DNA of 22,724 nt from the NCBI GenBank assembly GCA_964620645.1, contig CAZUHU010000040.1, positions 1 through 22,724 of the forward strand. The letters run 5' to 3'. This document shows, piece by piece, positions 15,068 through 22,724 of this stretch. Under the pieces are notes generated by a model, which saw only the letters and a list, made by a program, of their open reading frames with translations, made no database searches and was not told the DNA's origin. Origin of the DNA: Bog-950 sp964620645 (GTDB taxonomy: Bacteria > Bacteroidota > Bacteroidia > Chitinophagales > LD1). The translations under genes and the position numbers were made by a program. Position 1 is the first letter of the stretch, and every line of letters begins with the position of its first letter.

Positions 15068-17200
15068 CTATTTGTTAGAGCCTGCTTTTAAACCAGGGTG
15101 TGGTGCAGGTGGGTTGCTGTCGCCGCTTTCGCCTTCGTTAGCGTAGCGGAACTCAACCTTGTTCTTCATCTTTCTTTCGAAAGGTGTTCCGGTTGCAGCC
15201 TTTTTACCGCCTTGGTATTTAATTATAAAGCGGTCGCGGCTTATACCGTATTTCTCAACCAGGTAATCAACTGCTGCATTGGCACGGTTCCATGCTAACT
15301 GCTCGTTGTACTTCTGGTCGTTCTTACTTTCATCAAAGCCTGTTACAACCAACTTCATATCAGGGCACATTTGCATGCGCTCAGCAATAGTGTGCAGGTT
15401 GCCGTAGTATTGAGGGTCTAAGTAGTACTTGTCATCATCGAATACCATACCCGGTAATTCAATTTTGCTGCAATCGTAACCGCTGCTGCCTTTGCGGCCT
15501 TTGCCGTTACCGGGGCCACCGTTTATAGGCTTACCATCAGGGCCAAGTTCAGTGCTGTTGCCATCAGTGCCATCGCTGCCATAACCGGTGGTATCGCAAC
15601 ATGGATTTGGTGGTATAATAGCCACACCAAAGCTATCAACAGGGTAGCCCGGAGCGCTGAAAGGTTCTTTGTCGTCGCAGTCAATAATGCCATCCTTATC
15701 ACTATCCAAGGCTACACCGTGTGTATTAACAGGGCAGTCCTTCTTAGTGTTAGGCTCTTTATCCAAAGCATTAATCACACCATCATCGTCATCATCCTTA
15801 AGGATGTCGTCAGCCACTTTCTTAGGATCTGTATCTCCCAGCTTTTTATAGATGTGCTGCATTGGGTTAAGCCAGTAAAGTGGTTCAGTCTTCTTCTTGC
15901 CTAAGTTTATCAGGATGTTTATTGAGCTGTAAGATACCAGGTCATTATTGCCGGTAAAGCCGTTGTGCTCATCCTGGCTCCAGCGATAGCCGTCTAACAG
16001 GTCGCTGCCGGTAAATATCACGCGCTCTTCAAGGCCTAAGGTTACCCATTTAGAAAGGTGAAACTGCAAGCCGCCACCAATGGTAGCACCAGGCAGCAAC
16101 TGCCAGTTTTTGTAACCTAAAGCGTTATTCTCGTTTTCTGCATGGCTTTCATATTTGCCATCCAGAATGCCTTTAAGCCTCTTAAGTGCTTCCTTGCGCT
16201 TGTCTACCCGTTCATCAACCGGGTAACCACCGTTAGGATAGAAGTATAAAGAATGTACATGTGAAAAATCATATACATTATCGTTGGCATCCAGGGCATC
16301 CATGTAAGTAGTAAACATCATAGCACTAACGCCACCTAGCACATAAAAATTCAGGAAGTTCCTTTCGCGGTGGAAACGCACGTTACCGAAGTTGGCAACC
16401 ACAGCAAAGTGGGCTTCATGCATATAAGTGCGATAATTATAGAAGAACATTTTGTTCATGTTCAAGCTATCGCTGGTATTTGGTGCCAATAAGCTTGGAT
16501 TATTCCAGTAATTAACGTTAGGATTGTATTTGCCGGTTAGGGCAGGGTTAAACTGCAGGTTAGCGTCCGGCTCCCAGTTACGGCCGGTTGACATCATGAA
16601 GTTATAGCCAAAACGAAGTGAGGCTACATAGCCGAATGATTTGCGGATAGTAAAGCCGCCACCAATGTTTTGCAACACGCCTGTGCCGGTAATATGCGGT
16701 GATACGTCACCCAATATGTAAGCCCCACCGCCATTAATGCCAAGCTCCCATTGGTCCTTAGGGCGCGCAGGAAAATAATACTGGTTATTGAGGTAAGCCT
16801 GCTGTTGTTTTTGGCGCTTTTTACCGCGTTGAAATGGCATAGAGTCCTCGTCGTAACTCATCATCAACGGCGTTGAAATTTCTTTACGGCGGTAAAAGTT
16901 ATACTTGCTGGCTTCTACATCCGGCTTCATAAACTGCATCTGGTTCTGGCTGTCTTTAATCTTGCCATCCCCGCTGCTGCCTGCCGGCTTATCGCCATCA
17001 GTTGAGCCGGTTGAACCTGTAGCTCCGGTTAACGTTTTACCATCTCCGGTGTTTTCACCGGCAGTATTTTCGGTAGTAGTGGTTTTCTTGTTCTTTTTCT
17101 TTCCCTTGCCGGATTCGTTACCGGTGGTTTCCTGGGCGAAGATGCTCGCTGAAAGACACAGCAAAAGCGTCAATAACCCAAGCTTTGTAAAGATTCTCAT
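15068..17200 (-). CDS. OmpA-family outer-membrane protein with thrombospondin type-3 repeats
   Basis: The product is 710 residues from the ATG at 17200. The frame extends two codons to a TTG at 17206, but the ATG precedes a typical signal peptide (MRIFTKLGLLTLLLCLSASIFAQ). A low-complexity linker rich in K, T, G and S occupies about residues 24-85. Residues about 140-455 alternate like an outer-membrane beta-barrel (WELGINGGGAYILGDVSP; LRFGYNFMMSTGRNW; FYVLGGVSAMMFTTYM; TLGLEERVIFTG). Two calcium-binding type-3 repeats follow (DDDDDGVINALDKEP, DSDKDGIIDCDDKEP), then a glycine-rich spacer with a CC pair. A C-terminal OmpA domain at about 585-690 holds VVTGFDESKNDQKYNEQL and the peptidoglycan-binding pattern WNRANAAVDYLVEKYGI. 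The role is probably anchoring the outer membrane to peptidoglycan. It is downstream of PurF on the same strand, about 136 nt away, and probably transcribed separately. Confidence 0.9.
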   Translation of the reverse strand: MRIFTKLGLLTLLLCLSASIFAQETTGNESGKGKKKNKKTTTTENTAGENTGDGKTLTGATGSTGSTDGDKPAGSSGDGKIKDSQNQMQFMKPDVEASKYNFYRRKEISTPLMMSYDEDSMPFQRGKKRQKQQQAYLNNQYYFPARPKDQWELGINGGGAYILGDVSPHITGTGVLQNIGGGFTIRKSFGYVASLRFGYNFMMSTGRNWEPDANLQFNPALTGKYNPNVNYWNNPSLLAPNTSDSLNMNKMFFYNYRTYMHEAHFAVVANFGNVRFHRERNFLNFYVLGGVSAMMFTTYMDALDANDNVYDFSHVHSLYFYPNGGYPVDERVDKRKEALKRLKGILDGKYESHAENENNALGYKNWQLLPGATIGGGLQFHLSKWVTLGLEERVIFTGSDLLDGYRWSQDEHNGFTGNNDLVSYSSINILINLGKKKTEPLYWLNPMQHIYKKLGDTDPKKVADDILKDDDDDGVINALDKEPNTKKDCPVNTHGVALDSDKDGIIDCDDKEPFSAPGYPVDSFGVAIIPPNPCCDTTGYGSDGTDGNSTELGPDGKPINGGPGNGKGRKGSSGYDCSKIELPGMVFDDDKYYLDPQYYGNLHTIAERMQMCPDMKLVVTGFDESKNDQKYNEQLAWNRANAAVDYLVEKYGISRDRFIIKYQGGKKAATGTPFERKMKNKVEFRYANEGESGDSNPPAPHPGLKAGSNK

Positions 17201-17336
17201 AGCCAAACGTTTTTACAAGCTTATTATAATAAACCCAATGTCCCCGCTCATAGCCTTAAACGGGGTCAGCAAATTAAAGAAAAATTATTAAAAGCGAAAA
17301 AAATTAAGGGGTTTTTGAAATATACTCCCTTGAATT

Positions 17337-19235
17337 TCAATAGGCGCGGTAATTCTTACCTTCAATATAGTTGGTAAAAGCACGGTTGGCTACCCGGTTG
17401 CCCCCGGGGGTGGGGTAGTTACCGGTAAAATACCAGTCTCCCAGGTTTTGAGGACACGCAATATGCAGATTTTCAATGGTTTGATAGATAATCTGCACAT
17501 CTGCAAATATGTGTTTTGGCCGAACGATTTCTGAGATTTTCTCCGAAATTTCCTCAGGGGTAAACAGCTTATAAAGCTCCTTAACGTGGTTTTTTATCTC
17601 GGGTAAAGGCTTGTTCTCGTCCTCCTTGCATTTTTCATAAACCTCCTGCAGTTTGGCACTTAAGCCGCGATCTTTCAATAAGTCAACTAAGGCCCTGAAA
17701 GCCACAAAGTCATACATGCGGCTCATATCAATACCATAGCAATCAGGAAAACGGATTTGCGGAGCTGAGGATACTACTACAATCTTTTTAGGGCTAAGCC
17801 TGTCCAAATTGCTGAGTATACTTTTTTGCAGTGTGGTGCCCCTAACTATGGAATCATCTAATACTACCAGCGAATCAATTCCTGCGCGTACTGAACCATA
17901 GGTTACATCATACACATGGCTTACCATTTCGTCGCGGCTGCTATCGTCTGTAATAAAGGTACGGGCTTTAACGTCCTTAACCGCAATTTTCTCCATACGC
18001 ACACGCAGGTTTAGTATACGGCGCACTTCCTCATCGCTAAGGCGGGTGGTACTAAGTATTTGTTGTTTTTTGTATTCGTTAAGGTAGTCTTCAAGGCCTT
18101 TCATTAGGCCGTAAAAGGCCACTTCGGCAGTGTTAGGTATGAAGCTGAAAACCGTGTTCTCAAAGTCGTAGTTAACCGATTTAAGCACAGCATCAGTTAA
18201 GTAATAGCCCAGCTTTTTACGCTCTTCGTAAATCTCTTTATCGGTGCCGCGGCTAAAGTATATACGCTCAAAACTGCAACTCTTCTTTTCGCCTGGGTCG
18301 CGTATTAAATCATGCTTAACGCGCCCATCCTTTTTAATTACCAACGCATGGCCGGGCTTAACTTCCTCAATCTTCTCAAAAGGTACGTTAAAGGTGGTTT
18401 GTATGGCGGGCCTTTCGCTGGCTACTACAACCACTTCATCATCATAGTAATAATACGCCGGGCGTATACCGTTAGGATCGCGCATTACAAAAGCATCGCC
18501 ATGACCAAACATACCGGCCATAGCATAGCCGCCATCAAAATCTTTAGCGCTGCGGCTAAGTATGCGGCGCACGCTTAATTCTTTTACTATAAAATCAGTA
18601 ATCTCTTTATTGCTGTATTTCTGGTCCTTGTAACGGTCAAAAATCTTCTGCACCTCATCATCCAAAAAGTGGCCTATCTTTTCCATTACGGTGATAGTAT
18701 CGCTACGCTCAATAGGGTGTTGGCCCAGTTCAATTAACAGGTTAAATTGGTCGTCAACATTGGTCATGTTAAAGTTGCCGGCCAATACCAGGTTACGCGT
18801 CATCCAGTTGTTTTCGCGTATAAAGGGGTGGCAAAAGCTATCGGTATTGCGGCCATAAGTGCCGTAACGAAGGTGACCTAACAGCAATTCGCCAATAAAA
18901 GGATTGTATCGCTTGTGCCAGTCGGCTTCGGCCTGTACATTTTCAAGCGGCTTTCGGTCTTTTGGGAAACTGCCGAATATCTGCGCAAATACATCAACAA
19001 TGGGCTGGTTTTGTATACTGCGCGCACGGTTTATAAAGTGGCTGCCCGGGTGTGGGTCAAGCTTAATAACAGCAGCGCCGGCACCATCCTGGCCACGGTT
19101 GTGCTGCTTTTCCATAAGCAGGTACAACTTGTTAAGGCCGTAAGCTACGGTGCGGTATTTTTCTACATAGTAATCGAGGGGTTTCAGCAATCGGATGAGG
19201 GCTATACCGCACTCATGTTTGATAGAATCACTCAT
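17337..19235 (-). CDS. purF: Amidophosphoribosyltransferase, long Bacteroidota form
   Basis: A 632-residue enzyme, clearly longer than the classical 470-510. It would make 5-phosphoribosylamine from PRPP and glutamine, the first step of purine synthesis. The N-terminal Ntn glutaminase domain starts at Cys9 (KHECGIALIRL), so an eight-residue propeptide must be removed to free the catalytic cysteine, comparable to the Bacillus enzyme. Further on are KQHNRGQDGAG, LGHLRYGTYG, LAGNFNMTN and MRDPNGIRPAYYY. The phosphoribosyltransferase half contains the PRPP loop VVLDDSIVRGTT (Asp460-Thr468). The stretch ARTFITDDSSRDEM replaces the usual GRTFIqP-type sequence. About 100 residues after the PRPP-binding region are an extension (HIFADVQIIYQTIENLHIACP) absent from the short form. 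A candidate -7 box lies just before the start. Function is strongly supported by motifs, but the long form might be a paralogue with a shifted role. Confidence 0.9.
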   Translation of the reverse strand: MSDSIKHECGIALIRLLKPLDYYVEKYRTVAYGLNKLYLLMEKQHNRGQDGAGAAVIKLDPHPGSHFINRARSIQNQPIVDVFAQIFGSFPKDRKPLENVQAEADWHKRYNPFIGELLLGHLRYGTYGRNTDSFCHPFIRENNWMTRNLVLAGNFNMTNVDDQFNLLIELGQHPIERSDTITVMEKIGHFLDDEVQKIFDRYKDQKYSNKEITDFIVKELSVRRILSRSAKDFDGGYAMAGMFGHGDAFVMRDPNGIRPAYYYYDDEVVVVASERPAIQTTFNVPFEKIEEVKPGHALVIKKDGRVKHDLIRDPGEKKSCSFERIYFSRGTDKEIYEERKKLGYYLTDAVLKSVNYDFENTVFSFIPNTAEVAFYGLMKGLEDYLNEYKKQQILSTTRLSDEEVRRILNLRVRMEKIAVKDVKARTFITDDSSRDEMVSHVYDVTYGSVRAGIDSLVVLDDSIVRGTTLQKSILSNLDRLSPKKIVVVSSAPQIRFPDCYGIDMSRMYDFVAFRALVDLLKDRGLSAKLQEVYEKCKEDENKPLPEIKNHVKELYKLFTPEEISEKISEIVRPKHIFADVQIIYQTIENLHIACPQNLGDWYFTGNYPTPGGNRVANRAFTNYIEGKNYRAY

Positions 19236-19245
19236 ACAAGGACCG

Positions 19246-19253
19246 CAAATTTA
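19246..19253 (-). promoter_or_regulatory. Candidate -7 element for purF
   Basis: On the minus strand, TAAATTTG matches TAnnTTTG exactly and lies 10 nt before the purF ATG (19235), giving a very short leader. No good -33 element is seen at the usual distance. A 10-bp palindrome, CGTTTAAACG, at 19256-19265 lies directly upstream and could be an operator. Confidence 0.4.
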
Positions 19254-19279
19254 AGCGTTTAAACGGCATCTATCAGCTA

Positions 19280-19364
19280 AACGTTAAAATGTTAGGAATT
19301 TTAATGGAGCGCCCTCCTTCAACCATGCCTTCATCGCCATTTGTACGCCGCACAACGTTAAAAT
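19280..19364. repeat. Pair of 11-bp direct repeats in the purF upstream region
   Basis: AACGTTAAAAT occurs at 19280-19290 and again at 19354-19364, 74 bp apart start to start, in the divergent region between purF and the small gene at 19411. Each copy contains the palindrome AACGTT. Regulator binding is possible, but chance is not excluded. The 175-bp spacer 19236-19410 holds nothing else recognisable beyond the purF -7 element and palindrome. Confidence 0.4.
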
Positions 19365-19410
19365 ACAGCGCAAATACATTGCGTAACAACCGGTTTATTT
19401 AACACGCGCT

Positions 19411-19770
19411 ATGAAGATTGTTTTTTTACCGGGCTGTTTTCCGTGGTGTACGGAAACCACCAAGCGCAACGCCTTACTAACTTATTGCCGTAAACAACTG
19501 GAAACGCTGGAGTGGAAACATGTGGACCGTATTGTGAACGACCCCCTCAATAATCGCTCCGTTACCGTAAAAGCTCAGGCCCCGTTTGAGCAGGACGGAT
19601 GGTCGTTTTGCATTAAAGAGGTAAACTTTGATGCTGACACGCTGCTGATGGAATGGGCGGGCAGCATTGAATGGGATGGCCGCTATAAAGGTTTTAAGCA
19701 CAACCAAATGTCGTGGACGGATGACATCCTGCAGTTGTTGCTGGTTAGTGAGATAGAAGAAAGTGGTTAG
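19411..19770 (+). CDS. Small cytoplasmic protein of unknown function
   Basis: I do not recognise this 119-residue protein. It has no signal peptide or membrane helix and is rich in tryptophan and charged residues. Three cysteines lie in the first 26 residues (PGCFPWCTETT, TYCRKQ). Later segments alternate like beta-strands (RSVTVKAQAPFEQDGWSFCIKEVNF; TLLMEWAGSIEWDGRYKGF), and the C-terminus is acidic (LLLVSEIEESG). Codon choice resembles neighbouring genes, and no longer frame competes on either strand, which argues for a real gene. It diverges from purF and ends 7 nt before the stop of the convergent MoxR gene. Confidence 0.6.
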   Translation: MKIVFLPGCFPWCTETTKRNALLTYCRKQLETLEWKHVDRIVNDPLNNRSVTVKAQAPFEQDGWSFCIKEVNFDADTLLMEWAGSIEWDGRYKGFKHNQMSWTDDILQLLLVSEIEESG

Positions 19771-19777
19771 TAGCCGA

Positions 19778-20737
19778 CTACAGCAAGTCGCTGATAATTT
19801 TATCGATGCTTAAGCCCTCAGCTTCCGCCTTGTAGTTTTTAAATACGCGGTGGCGAAGAATTGGGTGCGCTACTGCTTTAACATCATCAATATCGGGGCT
19901 GTACTTGCCGTTGATGGCTGCATGGCACTTAGCGCCTAAAACCAAATACTGGCTGGCACGCGGGCCTGCCCCCCAACTGATGTAGTTATTTACCATAGCC
20001 TGTGAACCGCTACGGTTAGGACGGGTGTTGTTTACCAGCTTAACAGCATATTCAAGCACATTATCAGCTATGGGTATGCGGCGTATTAATTGCTGAAAAT
20101 AGAGTATTTCAGTAGCCGCCATTTTTTTATCGAGCGCTACTTTTTTGGCGGCTGTAGTGCTTTTTACCACGTTAATCTCCTCTTCGTAGCTGGGGTAATC
20201 CAGGTTTATGCTGAACATAAAGCGGTCTAACTGCGCTTCGGGTAGCGGGTAGGTACCTTCCTGCTCAATGGGGTTTTGGGTTGCCAATACAAAGAAGGGC
20301 AGGTCTAACTGGTGGCGCTTGCCACTAACGGTTACGCTGCGCTCCTGCATGGCCTCTAACAGGGCCGACTGGGTTTTGGGCGGTGTACGGTTAATCTCAT
20401 CCGCCAAAATGATATTGCTGAACACAGGGCCGCGATTAAAGCGGAAGTGCCGGTTTTCATCCAGTATCTCCGAACCGATGATATCGCTGGGCATTAAATC
20501 AGGCGTAAACTGTATACGGCTAAAGGATAGGTCTAACACATCGGCAATGGTGTGTACCATCAATGTTTTGGCAAGGCCGGGCACGCCAATCAACAGGCTA
20601 TGTCCATCACAAAAAACAGATATCAGAATATTCTTTACTACTTCATCCTGTCCTACAATTACCCTTGCAACCTCTGCTTTTAGTCCTTTGTATTTTGCAG
20701 CAAAGGCGTCAAGCGCTTCAACATCCGAATTATACAT
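19778..20737 (-). CDS. MoxR-family AAA+ ATPase
   Basis: A complete 319-residue protein. Walker A GVPGLAKT (51-58) and Walker B IILADEINR (Asp113, Glu114) are intact. Sensor 1 is in LATQNPIEQEGTYPLPEAQLDRF, the most recognisable MoxR segment, and the lid domain with sensor 2 is near WGAGPRASQY. MoxR ATPases act as chaperones that help mature or activate protein complexes, in Bacteroidota often together with DUF58 and von Willebrand-domain proteins. None of those partners is visible here; downstream lies only the convergent small gene. It follows the SurA-like foldase by 83 nt on the same strand, so co-transcription with the envelope block is possible, although the spacer is long enough for a separate promoter. 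Family certain; client unknown. Confidence 0.93.
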   Translation of the reverse strand: MYNSDVEALDAFAAKYKGLKAEVARVIVGQDEVVKNILISVFCDGHSLLIGVPGLAKTLMVHTIADVLDLSFSRIQFTPDLMPSDIIGSEILDENRHFRFNRGPVFSNIILADEINRTPPKTQSALLEAMQERSVTVSGKRHQLDLPFFVLATQNPIEQEGTYPLPEAQLDRFMFSINLDYPSYEEEINVVKSTTAAKKVALDKKMAATEILYFQQLIRRIPIADNVLEYAVKLVNNTRPNRSGSQAMVNNYISWGAGPRASQYLVLGAKCHAAINGKYSPDIDDVKAVAHPILRHRVFKNYKAEAEGLSIDKIISDLL

Positions 20738-20820
20738 ACAACTTAAGTTTTCAATTTTTCGTTCGAAATATAATAAACCCGCGCCACCTATTGTTTAGCA
20801 GCAACGGCAATGTCTGTTTG

Positions 20821-22200
20821 TTAAGGGTTACCCATCAGCCTGTTAACCGAAGGACAAGTGTTTTTCATAGAGTCATCTATACGGATAAAGTTTTTGCCTT
20901 TGTGCTGTAATACCCATTCGTCCAGCGTTTTTTGTTGCTTTTCGGCTTTAGCAGCTGTCTGTATTTTGGGGTAGTCTTCCTCTAAACTTGCCTTATGCGG
21001 TTTGGTTTCGGTTTTAAGCCAGATAATGCGATAGCCTTGTTGCGGCATTCCGGTGGCCTTATCGCCGGTGGTATATGGTAGGGCGTCCGAAAACTCACCC
21101 ACTTTCATGCGGTCGATAGTAAAAATTAAAGTGCCATCAATATCTGCCTTTTCAAAATAAGTGGTGCCGGTTTTGGTGTTGGTCATTAAACCGCCAACGC
21201 TTTTGCTCTGTTCATCTTCGCTGTATTGTTTAACGGCTTCGCGCCAGCTAAGGCTATCTACCCTTAACTGATGAACAATACTATCCATACGGTCTTTTAC
21301 AGCTACCAGGTCGGAGTTAAGTATATCGGGCTTAATTAAAATATGGCGCACTTTAATTTTATCGCCGCGCTTTTCATCTACCATTATCAGGTGGAAACCA
21401 AATTGCGTTTCCACTACATCGCTCAATTCGCCCTCTTTTAAACGAAAGGCTACAGCTTCAAATTCAGGCACCAACTCACCACGTTCGATCCAACCAAGGC
21501 TTCCGCCTTCCAGGTAGCTGCCGGGGTCCTTTGAGTATATGGTAGCGGCCAGGCTAAAATCCTTGCCTGCCAGTATTTCGCCGCGTATCTCCTGTATCTT
21601 GTTTTTGGCCCGTTCCTTTTGGGTCTCGCTTACCTTGGGGAACATCACAATTTGCCCTAACTCCAATTCGCTGTTAAAGTAGGGGATGCTATCCTTAGGT
21701 ATACGGTCGAAAAACTGCTTAACCTCTGCCGGCGATACTTTAAGATTGCTGAACACCTTGGCCTTCATTTTATCGCTTACGAGCTGCTTTTCTATATCGT
21801 CGCGGAAATCATCCTTCAACTCCATTACTGTTTTGCCGTAGTAGTCCTCCAGCTTCTCCTTACTGCCGAAGATGGAAATGAAGTATTTAATACGACGGTC
21901 AAGTTCGGCTTCCACCTCATCGGGGTTAACGGCTATACTATCAATTTGCGCCTGCGAAAGGAACAGTTTTTCCAAAACCAGATTTTCAAAAACACGGCAA
22001 CGGTCATTGCTATCCACGTGCTGCTCAAGCCCCTGGCTTTGCTGCAATAGTTGCTGGTATTGGGCCTCCACTTCCGATTGCAGGATGATATTATCGCCTA
22101 CAATAGCAAGCACTTTATCAACGGGCACACGCTTTTGGGCAAAGGCCCCTAATGCCGTTACTACCAATAAAAGAGTAAGTATGTTTTTAAGACTTGTCAT
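20821..22200 (-). CDS. SurA-like periplasmic peptidylprolyl isomerase (foldase) with two parvulin domains
   Basis: A 459-residue protein with a signal peptide (MTSLKNILTLLLVVTALGAFA, mature from about residue 22). A SurA-type N-terminal helical chaperone domain follows (VDKVLAIVGDNIILQSEVEA, about 27-175). The first parvulin domain covers about 179-276 (IYSKDPGSYLEGGSLGWIERGELVPEFE and QFGFHLIMVDEK). The second covers about 283-390 (VRHILIKPD, SVGGLMTN, YRIIWLKTE). SurA proteins escort unfolded outer-membrane proteins through the periplasm and may isomerise prolyl bonds. Its start lies 9 nt after the stop of the upstream beta-barrel gene, so the two are almost surely co-transcribed, and that gene may encode a client. 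Bacteroidota usually carry several such paralogues, so exact equivalence to E. coli SurA is not claimed. Confidence 0.92.
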   Translation of the reverse strand: MTSLKNILTLLLVVTALGAFAQKRVPVDKVLAIVGDNIILQSEVEAQYQQLLQQSQGLEQHVDSNDRCRVFENLVLEKLFLSQAQIDSIAVNPDEVEAELDRRIKYFISIFGSKEKLEDYYGKTVMELKDDFRDDIEKQLVSDKMKAKVFSNLKVSPAEVKQFFDRIPKDSIPYFNSELELGQIVMFPKVSETQKERAKNKIQEIRGEILAGKDFSLAATIYSKDPGSYLEGGSLGWIERGELVPEFEAVAFRLKEGELSDVVETQFGFHLIMVDEKRGDKIKVRHILIKPDILNSDLVAVKDRMDSIVHQLRVDSLSWREAVKQYSEDEQSKSVGGLMTNTKTGTTYFEKADIDGTLIFTIDRMKVGEFSDALPYTTGDKATGMPQQGYRIIWLKTETKPHKASLEEDYPKIQTAAKAEKQQKTLDEWVLQHKGKNFIRIDDSMKNTCPSVNRLMGNP

Positions 22201-22209
22201 TCGTTGTTT

Positions 22210-22724
22210 TTATGGAGTTACACCCTCTAACGCGGCTTCCTTTTTTTTCTTGTCTAAGAAAACAAAAAAACCTACCTGGAAACCAATGCGGGTTACAGGC
22301 AGTTGGTCAACCGCGCCTGAAACGCTGGTGTAAAAAGCACTTTCGATAGATACATGCTGGTTAATGAAATAAGCAATGCCTGCAGAGCCGCCAACAATAA
22401 AGCCGTTGGTGCCGGTTACCTTTTTATCGCGCAGGGTAGTGCTGGTGGTATAACTACCGTTAAGCGTTACTAAGCCCTTCAACTGTTTTTTACCCGGGTA
22501 ATACTTTATAACAGGGCCTATGCCTGAGCTAAAAGTAGTTGCCGAAACGTATTTCAGTTGCTTATAATCGTAAGTACGGTTGTTGCTTACGCCAAATGAA
22601 TATCGGCCGCCTATGGCCAATCCTTTAACTACAAACACCCCGAAAGTTGGAGACATGGATAGATTAAAGCTGCTGTTTTTACCCTGCCGGGCACTGCTGA
22701 TATCTGCAGCGCCACCTACCAGGT
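22210..22724 (-). CDS. Outer-membrane beta-barrel protein (5' end outside window)
   Basis: The minus-strand frame is open to the right edge, giving about 171 C-terminal residues. A methionine codon at 22656 lies inside the barrel and is not the start. The visible part alternates hydrophobic and polar residues as beta-strands: NLSMSPTFGVFVVKGLAIGGRYSFG, GIGPVIKYYPG, NGFIVGGSAGIAYFINQHVSIESAFYTSV and TRIGFQVGFFVFL. The P-x-x-GxFV-x-x-x-LAIG pattern is typical of small Bacteroidota outer-membrane barrel proteins. After the last strand comes a short lysine-rich tail (DKKKKEAALEGVTP) instead of a terminal aromatic residue. It is translationally close to the SurA-like gene (9-nt spacer). Function beyond barrel structure is unknown. 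Confidence 0.8.
   Translation of the reverse strand, partial: LVGGAADISSARQGKNSSFNLSMSPTFGVFVVKGLAIGGRYSFGVSNNRTYDYKQLKYVSATTFSSGIGPVIKYYPGKKQLKGLVTLNGSYTTSTTLRDKKVTGTNGFIVGGSAGIAYFINQHVSIESAFYTSVSGAVDQLPVTRIGFQVGFFVFLDKKKKEAALEGVTP

Noticed and set aside
15028..15070. Frame GGGFVIMAMWAMNTIC after the gap as the C-terminus of tryptophan dioxygenase
   Set aside because: It is in frame only by the arbitrary 100-N length, is unlike the end of this family, and overlaps the 3' end of the opposing OmpA-family gene.
17238..17271. Inverted CCCCG/CGGGG pair between ompA-family gene and purF as a purF terminator
   Set aside because: The stem is only 5 bp with a long loop and no adjacent T-run in the purF direction.
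1..22724. CRISPR array, defence island, prophage or insertion sequence
   Set aside because: No spaced repeats, transposase, integrase, Cas or nuclease-type genes were found in any of the coding regions or spacers.

Overview
The window reads as one scaffold piece from a Bacteroidota genome, probably Chitinophagia or Sphingobacteriia-like. The evidence is a secreted hydrolase ending in a type IX secretion (T9SS) sorting domain, starts without Shine-Dalgarno sites, promoter-like sites of the TTTG/TAnnTTTG type, the long (about 630-residue) form of amidophosphoribosyltransferase, and an OmpA protein with thrombospondin type-3 repeats. Four runs of exactly 100 N (5668-5767, 7204-7303, 11836-11935, 14928-15027) are scaffold placeholders. 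The first is not a real gap: the same 55 bp ends the left contig and begins the right one, so the gene there is split only by the assembly. No rRNA, tRNA, CRISPR array, insertion sequence or phage gene was seen.

Layout. 1-932 is the 3' end of a glutamine-synthetase-family gene, followed by a small membrane protein (969-1382) that meets stop-to-stop a TMEM175-type channel on the minus strand. 2174-4429 encodes a large fusion of a CrtC/AttH-type lipocalin-like domain with a polyprenyl diphosphate synthase. A strong bidirectional terminator separates it from a T9SS-secreted SGNH hydrolase on the minus strand (4508-5913). From 6055 a plus-strand group follows: iron-dependent alcohol dehydrogenase, class I glutamine amidotransferase of the gamma-glutamyl-GABA hydrolase type, aldehyde dehydrogenase and a GNAT acetyltransferase. 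Then come a secreted protein with propeller-like repeats, a secreted GH5-like glycosidase and tryptophan 2,3-dioxygenase. The right third is mainly minus strand: OmpA-family protein, PurF, a small unknown gene (plus strand), MoxR ATPase, a SurA-like foldase and the 3' part of an outer-membrane beta-barrel gene.

How the genes may work together. The glutamine-synthetase-like enzyme, alcohol dehydrogenase, aldehyde dehydrogenase and gamma-glutamyl hydrolase are the enzyme types needed to break down an amino alcohol through gamma-glutamylated intermediates: glutamylate the amine, oxidise alcohol to aldehyde to acid, then hydrolyse off glutamate. This is inferred from families and proximity. Ethanolamine or alaninol would fit; a putrescine route would normally need an amine oxidase rather than an alcohol dehydrogenase. 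The lipocalin/prenyl-synthase fusion is the second unusual item: one chain may make a long prenyl diphosphate and then modify it or a derivative. The beta-barrel/SurA/MoxR block concerns the cell envelope, and the rest is metabolism (purine, tryptophan) and secreted or outer-membrane proteins.
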